A DNA stretch of 64,000 nucleotides, from positions 1-64,000 of the forward strand of contig CANNZV010000328.1 in assembly GCA_947561585.1 (NCBI GenBank), given 5' to 3'. The DNA is from Caprella mutica (Eukaryota > Arthropoda > Malacostraca > Amphipoda > Caprellidae). Position numbers and translations under genes: made by a program. The first letter of the stretch is position 1. Every line of letters starts with the position of its first letter. Under the pieces are notes generated by a model, which made no database searches, was not told the DNA's origin, and saw only the letters and a program-made list of their open reading frames with translations. Below, piece by piece: positions 56,297 through 64,000 of the stretch.

Positions 56297-57819
56297 ACGG
56301 TTTGCTCAGCGCGCCACAGAAAACTGGAAAGATGGAAGTGATTGTAGAGGTTAGCAAGATGCTCCTTATGAGACACTACATAAAATAATTGCTATAAGGG
56401 TAATAAAACAGCAAACATTAAATTAAATATTTTATCCTATTCAAATAAGTAACAAATAATGCTATCAAATTTACGTTCGGAAAATTGTTTTCAATGGCAT
56501 GCAGTATCAAATGTAAACGCATACCCGGCTAGCTCTCATTACAACTCGCATGTATGACAACTCTAATAAGTGTGGAATACATCTCACAATTATTCCTCCT
56601 GATATAGAATAATAATTAAGGAGTAACTTTGACAATTTGATTGTTGGTTTTCAGTTAAGCTGTTTTTGCTGTAACTATTGAAAACATTATGGTATGCAGC
56701 TAGGATTGATTAGAAATCAATTTATAGTAAATAGTTACTAGCCAAAATCCATGTTCAATACTTATTTAACTTGTCATAAGTACTATCTGTAATAAAAGCC
56801 GGCTATGCCTTTAGACTAATAAATCTATTAACATTAAATTTCAATACATAAAAAGATAATCAAGGTTAAATAATAGTGTATGTATATTATTGGCAATGAG
56901 TTCGGAAAATGCTATTTCTAGATTTCATGTGTTACAGCAATCATATCTAGCTGTTTTTTTCTTCTTGCAAATGTATGTATTTATAAATGCCAATATGATT
57001 CATAAATTAATATAATAAAAAAAACTTTATAGTTGTAAAAGAGCGGGGTATGACTGAACATTTGATAATGACATTCAATATTATTTTTCCTAACGTGCAT
57101 TTGAAAGCGTTGACTCAAAACCCTCTGCTTTTCTGTCATCTTCAGCTGAACTATTTCGTATTTAACCTCATATGGCTGAGTAGGAAGTATAAAATTGGAC
57201 TTTGGCTAGATGGAAGCTATACAGATTGTGACAATATGCTACAACAACTGACTTGCAATAAACTCACTTTTGTTTCTAGTTTTCTTGCTCTCCTGTATAT
57301 CCTCTATATTCCTCTTATTAATGAAGTCTTCGACACCCTCTGATTCCTATTCTTCAAAAACCTTCTTGCGCTTCTTATCTGAAGGGACATCTAGTTAGTC
57401 GAACGGTAAATTAACACCAATATATAGAGAACAACGTTATAACAGCTTAATTACATTTAGTTTTAGCACCTAAAGGCTTCTTAACACATGTCAGGGATCA
57501 GTCCGGCCCATCTCCGTCACTCTTCTCTCAGTGATTCAGCATCAGTGAAAAAATATATCGTTACTTTAATTTCTACGGACATATTCACACAGTACCGGCA
57601 ATTCTCAGTGATAAAAAATTACTGACCGGTGACGTCCCGGATGGATCCCTGTCATGTGTGAAGAATCCTTAAAAGGCCGCATTCCTCTATCTTGATTGTA
57701 CTCATTGGTCTCTCTGATTTATCCAATGGAATATCCTCAATCATTATTCATCTTCTATTCTACTTGGTAGCATAAATTCAAATTGAAATAAAAGTTAAAT
57801 AATGATTATTATATATCTA
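56297..57819. other. No gene recognised
   Basis: AT-rich spacer. The 97-codon ORF at 57050-57343 has no recognisable motif. Confidence 0.45.
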
Positions 57820-57870
57820 CTAGTGTATTTATCCGTTAAGAATAACGTGTTCTCAATTGCATCACTATCA
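57820..57870 (-). mobile_element. Helitron 3' terminus
   Basis: On the minus strand: ACACGTTATTCTTAACGGAT then AAATACACTAG followed by T. A CGTTA/TAACG stem lies the right distance from CTAG, as in the intact copy at 62126-62445. The 5' end was not identified. Confidence 0.6.
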
Positions 57871-58952
57871 ATATTTGTGTAATTTAACTTTCAACTCTTC
57901 GGTTCTTGCCCTCAGATTTAATTGAAGTTATTTGACTAAATAATGACAATAATATTATAATTATATCATAGACATAGAGTAGCTATATATACAGAGTATA
58001 TAAATTTTAGGACAGATGTTGCAAATAGCTCTTTATAAACTTTAACTGTAGATTTTAAATAATTTCTAATTCAGTTATATTAATAATCATATATTCCACT
58101 CATATAAGAATTGGTATATTCATGCTACCACCTGTTAACATATTTAGCTTAATTTCTGAATATTATTCAAAGCGTGACAGACCACAGACAGAGAGACAAA
58201 TAAATATAAGGAAACTATTTTCGGGGGTGATAGATTTTTACGTGTGTGAAAATATGGAATCGTGCGATAACACGAAATTTACTCTAACAAATAACATCAA
58301 TAAAATATATAGGACATAAAGATCAATATAATTGTTAAAAGAAGAGAACAAAAATATATCTCGAACAGATGATAAAAATAATCAGGATACAGTAACGTAT
58401 ATAGGATATGGTAACTAGTAGACGACGCAAAAATATGACGTCACATTATACCCAGTGGCTCATAATAACTAAGACCTTGAATAGTTGAAATAGTGATTGA
58501 AACTAAAATTTGAAGGTATGGATAAAATTCAGGTTTATTTTATATTGTTCTCTTCTTTTACTTACCTATAAAAAAATAGGGTCTTAAACATATAATACTA
58601 CCTAGAAGCCTTACCCTGTGCTAGTTAACTGCTAAACTCTAGTTCCTGTGAATAACAATTAAGAAATAAATTAATGGAAAAACGATTCATCCTTTGTCTA
58701 CTGCCTAGTTAATAATTGAAAAAAAAATTAATAATGAATATGTAAGTTTGAGTATAGGTAGGTAGTCCCAGGTTTCAAAGTGTGGTCAGAGTCGCCAGTT
58801 CACTGAAGCTAGACTTTCAAAGAATGAATTTAAGTAAAATATTTAAATAATAAAAGTTTTATCTGTGGAGATACGTACTTCTTTTATTAATACATATATA
58901 GGCAAAAAATTGAACCATAATGATTAAATATGAACTAGTAATTAGCCACAAA
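57871..58952. other. No recognised feature
   Basis: AT-rich spacer. A weak trace of MITE family 1 text (GAAAATATGGAATCGTGCGA) lies near 58250. Confidence 0.45.
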
Positions 58953-60438
58953 CAGAGATGGGCGAAAAGTACATCGAAAGTACTTAAGTACTAAGTACAA
59001 GTACTCGTAAATCAATGTACTTGAAGTAGTTGCCCAAGTACTCAAATAAAAAAGTACTTTCAAAGTACAAGTACCAAGTACTTTTTAAAGTACTTTCAAG
59101 TACCAAGTACATTTACTATACAATTTAAAAACTAATAATTTATGCTGTTAACTCTGATAGTACATCATCACAGTGACTCTTTTCTCTGATAGTACATCAT
59201 CACAGTGACTCTTTTCTCTGATAGTACATCATCACAGTGACTCTTTTCTCTGATAGTACATCATCACAGTGACTCTTTTCTCTGATAGTACATCTTCTCA
59301 GTGACTCTTTTCTCTTATAGTACATCATCACAGTGACTCTTTTCTCTGATAGTACATCATCACAGTGACTCTTTTCTCTGATAGTACATCATCACAGTGA
59401 CTCTTTTCTAAGATAGTACATCATTACAGTGACTCTTTCCTCTGATAGTACATCATCACAGTGACTCTTTTCTCTGATAATACATGATCACAGTGACTCT
59501 TTTCTCTGATAGTACATCATTACAGTGACTCTTTCCTCTGATAGTACATCATCACAGTGACTCTTTTCTCTGATAGTACATCATTACAGTGACTCTTTCC
59601 TCTGATAGTACATCATCACAGTGACTCTTTTCTCTGATAGTACATCATCACAGTGACTCTTTTCTCTGACAGTACATCATCACGGTGACTCTTTTCTCTG
59701 ATAGTACATCATCACAGTGACTCTTTTCTCTGATAGTACATCATCATAGAGAGTCTTTTCTCTGATAGTACATCATCACAGTGACTCTTTTTTCTGATAG
59801 TACATCATCACAGAGAGTCTTTTCTCTGATAGTACATCATCACAGTGACTCTTTTCTCTGATAGTACATCATCACAGTGACTCACTCTACACGTCCACAC
59901 GCTTATAATTTGTCAATGTGTTTGGTAAATATTGGTTGTGATATCTAGGTATCACAAAATAATTATATTCAATGTATTTAAATTGGTTAATATAATTCAT
60001 AGTCTCTATACATGATTGTATGTCAGAATATATAAATATTCACCGTCACATAAAAGTATACAATGTCTTACAGTTTTAGTTTTCGATTCTACTGTTTGAC
60101 AAAGTTTTCAATTCTACTGTTTGACAAACAATTTTCCAACATGTTGGACCTCTTCAAACTCTAGTTTTTATCCAGTTGCTGTAAGTACAGTTTTGATGCG
60201 AAAAAGAATTAATTTTGTAGAGATTTTAGAACTAATATTTTGAAATCTCTTGACTGAAAGGAAAAATGTACTTTGCAAAGTACTTTTTACTTGGAAAGTA
60301 ACAAGTACTTGTAAAAAGTACTTCTAAGTAATTATTCAAAGTACTTTTTAGAAAGTACTTCAAGTAGTACTTCAAGTACTTACTTGTTACTTAGTACTTT
60401 TACTTGGTACTTGGAAAGTACTTTCCCGCCCATCTCTG
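58953..60438. mobile_element. hAT-like non-autonomous element, 1486 bp, TSD GCCACAAA
   Basis: Termini CAGAGATGGGCG and CGCCCATCTCTG. GCCACAAA is exactly duplicated (58945-58952, 60439-60446). Both subterminal regions are filled with AAGTACTT/AGTACTTG words in both orientations, as in hAT subterminal transposase-binding clusters. No transposase ORF. Its middle is a 32-bp minisatellite. Confidence 0.95.
59150..59882. repeat. 32-bp minisatellite inside the hAT-like element
   Basis: CTCTGATAGTACATCATCAC plus AGTGACTCTTTT is repeated about 23 times with few substitutions (CATTACAG, CATAGAGAGT, TTTCCTC). Confidence 0.96.
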
Positions 60439-61539
60439 GCCACAAAGCATATTAATTATTCACGTAGCAATCGATGCAATTTAAGATTTTCCAGTCACAA
60501 CGCGGTCAAGTCAAAGTGATTTCGTTCAGCTGATTACCATACCCTATATATAGTCATTATATCCATAAAATAATGAACCGTGGTGAATCTCCGAATGAAA
60601 TTTCTAGAGAACTATGTATCCTGTATGTATTATATTTTATATAGTCACTGTTGAAATTAAAAAAAAAATGACTAATTTCTGAACTAATTGCTTCTAATAA
60701 CCTCATCTGGATAGTAATTAAAATGTACGTTTATTGTAGTTGCCGTTGAATAATCAAAGCAAAAAGTTATCTCTGTTTTCTATGTCTACGTTCGGTAATA
60801 TCGATACACGTCTCGCAATTATTTCTGCTTTCATAAAAGCGGGGTATAGTAAAAACAGTATTCACCTGTAATGAAAATAAACCCCCTAAAACGGCTCATC
60901 CTAAACTGCAAATGATGAAATTACTCTATAGTATATTCATGAATTTGTGGAACACAGAACAAATAGAGCACCAAAGATCAGATTTAATAATAGATATTCG
61001 ATTATTAATCTAATCTTTGGTGCTCATTTTTCAAGTCTATTCCTAGTAATTAACTTCTATTATTGTTATGATACAATTTGTCCAGCTTATTTTATATATG
61101 CATGTATAATGTACTACATAGGTAGAGAATACTCAGAATATATATGTAGCAGACTGTACTTTCAATGTTTTCTCAATTTTATTAAATGATATTTTATTAG
61201 ATAATGATAATAGTTTCAGTAAATAATTAATGTGATAATATATTGAAAGAGAATCATATGTTAAATGTACTAATAAGCTGGATTCTTCTTTATTAATAAG
61301 GTTTATGAATGTTTCGGTAAAATACATTCTTATTTCTATAAATTCACTTTCGAATCATTTCCACATTACAATTTAGAATTAATATCAATAATCATAATCA
61401 GTAATGAATAAATTAATATTTTGTGCATTCTTTTAACCACCTGCATCAATTTAAGTATTTTTAAATAATTAATATTAAGATTTAAAATATGTATAATAAT
61501 TATTGAAAAAGTAAATGAAAAAATGAGGAAATAGTAATA
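60439..61539. other. Spacer with a dispersed repeat and one hairpin
   Basis: The 60690-60840 part is an inverted relative of 31677-31790. At 60961-61030 GAGCACCAAAGAT and ATCTTTGGTGCTC form a short hairpin of about 60 bp. No gene seen. Confidence 0.55.
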
Positions 61540-61685
61540 CATTAGAACTCCTCTATAGTGAATATAGAGTCTTGAGTAAGGAAGTAGACTCTATGGTGAA
61601 CAAATTTTCTTTAGTCTGCCATGAATGGCATCAGTTTTAGAAAACAAATGGCCATTTTTTGGCAAACTAATGATTTTTTTTCGTT
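61540..61685. mobile_element. Fragment related to the element at 8307-8660
   Basis: TAGAACTCCTCTATAGTGAA, GTGAACAAATTTTCTTTAGT and GTTTTAGAAAAC with ATGGCCATTT match the interior of the 8307-8660 element. Confidence 0.75.
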
Positions 61686-61739
61686 ATTCGAATTTCAAGG
61701 TACATTACTATAAAACGGTCAGTAAAACTGCATCAATTA

Positions 61740-61995
61740 ATTAGTATATACACCAGTTCATTATTTTACAACATCAGTTCATCACTTCATTACACCAGTA
61801 CATCACTTTAGTACACCAGTACATCACCTTAGTACACCAGTACATGATACATCACTTTAGTGCATCAGTACATCACTTTAGTACACCAGTACATCACTTT
61901 AGTACACCAGTACATCACCTTAGTACATCAGTACATGATACATCACGTTAGTGCATCAGTACATCACTTTAGTACACCAGTACTGAGTAGTGAGT
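61740..61995. repeat. 21-bp minisatellite
   Basis: TACATCACTTTAGTACACCA plus G is repeated about 11 times, with CACCTTAG and GTGCATCAG variants and GTACATGATACATCAC insertions. Confidence 0.92.
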
Positions 61996-62125
61996 ACCTA
62001 CATCACTTTAGTTCAATACTTCAGTGCTTAGAATACGACTCAATACTCGATCTGACTGCTTCATGTCAACAGTCAGAGCCTGTGTTGTTCATCTTGATGT
62101 ATTTCGGTATTTTATTGAGTATAAA

Positions 62126-62445
62126 TCTATACTAATAATTTCCCTCGTGTGTTAATTCATTTATTTTTTTGGTGTCCGCTTTTACTCGACGGGTATTAAA
62201 CATGAAGAATGTAACTATGATACGCACGGGAATATATTTACTTGATGTTTAAATTGTGTTTATTAAAATTCTGTGTGTATTTTATCTACATATAAACTAT
62301 ACTCTATACTATAGAGTATAGTCTATACTCTATAGTATCAGCTTATGCAGAAAAATAAATTTTAATTGAGTTAAATGAAAGAACCTAATAACGGGTAATA
62401 AATTGGTATTGAAGACCCGTTATTTCTAACGGGCAAATACACTAG
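62126..62445 (+). mobile_element. Non-autonomous Helitron, 320 bp, both ends present
   Basis: The 5' end TCTATACTAATAATTTCCC is preceded by A. The 3' end has the perfect stem CCCGTTA/TAACGGG with a TTTC loop, eight bases, then CTAG followed by T. This fits Helitron rules (5'-TC, hairpin, CTRR-3', insertion between A and T, no target duplication). No RepHel ORF. Confidence 0.88.
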
Positions 62446-62479
62446 TTATGAATAATTTGCTATAATGTGAAATAATTTG

Positions 62480-62645
62480 GTAGCTATAATTTGACATTTT
62501 TCGGTTAAATTCGGTATTCTGTATACTTGTAATTTGGTACCTGTAACTTGTATATTTGGATGTGATACAGAAGTCAGTTTACCTGTATATTTTAATTCGG
62601 TATAGTTTCGGTGTATTTCGGTATAATTCGGTATTCATTGTAACC
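62480..62645. repeat. GTAATTCGGTAT-type degenerate repeat
   Basis: Words TAATTTGGTA, TTAAATTCGGTATTC and TTTCGGTATAATTCGGTATT recur. The same family as 28065-28270. Confidence 0.65.
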
Positions 62646-63051
62646 CGCCTTAAGGTGTATATATATATATATATACATTTAATATATTCTATCTAACTGA
62701 ACCTCTAAATATTCGATCTTCCACAGTTCTTTCAATTTGCGTATCGATCGTATATAGCTAAATTAGATATCTACCTAAATGAATCGAAACAACATCAGTA
62801 ATTAGATATATATTATATTACGGATTTCCGTTTTAAAATAGATACCAAAAATTTCATTCCATTTATGATCATAATAGTGTTGCCTCAGATTTTTCTTTAT
62901 CGTTCGTTACTATTTAGAAAAAATAATTGAAATATAGATGCATCATTCAGAAAGAGTACTGAATACTTTATATCGATCAGTATCAATACAAATATCGGTA
63001 TCAATTAATAAATATTTTTAATTTAGATGTATGTGTATTTGATATCGATAT

Positions 63052-63410
63052 GGTGTCTATTGCATTACTAAAACGCTTTCGTTTATATCTCTTTTTTTAT
63101 TTATTTGAGTGTTGCATCGCTAATCTAAATATGTATCTAAACGATGCGATGTCTCTTTTTGGTTACTATTTTAGAAATGAAAAATGAAGATTCTATGCGT
63201 CATTAAAAAAGAGTTCTGACACATTATAATGGTATCAACAATCCATCGAAACAGTTTCCAAATATCTTCAATTTAGATATGATTTTTGTATCGCATTTGG
63301 TGTCTATTCCATTACTAAAACGCTTTCGTTTATATTTCTCTTTTATTTATTTTAGTGTTGCATCGCTACTCTAAAAATGTATCTGAACGATGCAGAGGGA
63401 TCGATTTGTT
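63052..63410. repeat. Tandem duplication, period about 247 bp
   Basis: GGTGTCTATT-CATTACTAAAACGC and CTTTCGTTTATAT then GTGTTGCATCGCTA occur at about 63052 and 63299. Flanking text (GGTATCAA, AATTTAGAT) also matches more loosely, so the unit probably begins near 62950. Confidence 0.8.
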
Positions 63411-63429
63411 TCTTTTTTCTACATCGAAA

Positions 63430-63680
63430 GTGTAGGGGAGGGTGGTCATCAATGGGACAGAAAACACAGAAGGATTGATATTTCATTTACTATGGGCATA
63501 ATATGAAAAATAAAAAATCCATGTGTAATACAGATATTCCTTTATAAAATGAAACCAACTCGAATGCTATCACATATTCTGTTGACTAGAAAAAAATTAA
63601 ATAAAAAACGAAAAAAATTGTCCCATTGTTTAACAGCGCTGGTGAACAATGGGACATGCCCTGGTGAACGATGGTACAGT
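63430..63680. other. Possible transposon end with ATGGGACA repeats
   Basis: GGGGAGGGTGGTCATCAATG then GGACA, followed by CAATGGGACATGCC and an inverted TGTCCCATTG, looks like a terminal region of the transposase relic at the right edge. No partner end is in the window. Confidence 0.35.
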
Positions 63681-63737
63681 TTATCAAACTTGTATATTGT
63701 TGAGGTTTTGGTAAAATATCAAGTTCGAATTATCTCT

Positions 63738-63997
63738 TTATGTTGTCCCACACTTAGTTAGTTCATATAATATCAGTTTAATGTCCTCTAACTTCACCGA
63801 AGCCATATCAGGAACATTTGGAAAATTAAGCTCATTGCACTTGAATCTTCTCCTAACATCAATATTTCGTATTTATCTTTTTCATCCTTTTGGCCAACAG
63901 AATACGTTTTTGAAGTCGCCTCAAATTCTACAAGTGCATAAATCTTCATTTTCAACATTTTCGGTGGAGATTTGAGTTCTTCAGACGAATGGATCAG
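63738..63997 (-). pseudogene. C-terminal fragment of a probable transposase, frameshifted
   Basis: On the minus strand YALVEFEATSKTYSVGQ is followed by KYEILMLGEDSSAMSLI. A one-base shift leads to FPNVPDMASVKLEDIKLILY and a TAA at 63738. The closing hydrophobic/acidic pattern resembles C-termini of pogo-like transposases in arthropods, but the family is not certain. The reading begins just after a stop near the window edge. Confidence 0.4.
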
Positions 63998-64000
63998 TTA

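Noticed and set aside
57050..57343. 97-codon ORF
   Set aside because: No recognisable motif, no splice or composition signal; a length possible by chance in this much DNA.

Overview
This 64-kb window is AT-rich animal nuclear DNA, most likely from an insect. That is inferred from short multi-exon genes with GT-AG introns, conserved animal genes, and a dense load of MITEs, hAT, Tc1/maT, Mutator-like, Helitron and non-LTR elements. The species cannot be named. There is no bacterial gene organisation, no CRISPR array and no viral gene that I can support.

Four conserved genes can be rebuilt exon by exon. (1) The 5' end of a KIF17/OSM-3 type kinesin-2 motor lies on the minus strand (coding exons 9946-10017 and 1831-1989; the rest is off the left edge). 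(2) A complete MIS12 kinetochore gene is on the minus strand (six exons, 26788 to 23906, 209 aa). (3) A complete KCTD10/KCTD13/TNFAIP1 (BACURD) BTB adaptor gene is on the plus strand (seven coding exons, 36208 to 40021, 311 aa). (4) A complete MED19 Mediator subunit is on the minus strand (five coding exons, 47789 to 44083, 266 aa). The last two are arranged tail to tail, with a possible unrecognised two-exon ORF between them (43122-43516). The four genes share no pathway; they are ordinary cellular genes embedded in repeats.

Layout: 1-10 kb is KIF17 intron sequence packed with about eight different tandem arrays and several MITEs. 10.07-13.85 kb is one 22-bp satellite (about 172 copies) ending some 50 bp upstream of the KIF17 start codon. 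14-21 kb is gene-poor, with a 25-bp array and foldback elements. 21.0-23.4 kb is a decayed Tc1-like transposon split by another element. 23.9-26.8 kb is MIS12. 27-36 kb is a nest of small elements around a dead maT (DD37D) transposon. 36.2-40.0 kb is the BACURD gene. 40.3-41.2 kb is a non-LTR reverse transcriptase relic. 44-47.8 kb is MED19. 48-51.6 kb is a second deep nest. 53-56.3 kb holds three tandem arrays, one a 66-bp repeat that stays open in several frames. 58.95-60.44 kb is a hAT-like element carrying a 32-bp minisatellite. 62.1-62.4 kb is a Helitron with both ends, and the right edge holds a transposase relic.

The most unusual thing seen is a set of small non-autonomous elements with termini CCAGTCTG or CCAAGTAA, 8-bp target duplications and a common central word related to ATAGGAATTAATT. 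Between end and core each subtype has quite different arm sequences built from short inverted words. They insert into each other repeatedly, so relative ages can be read off.
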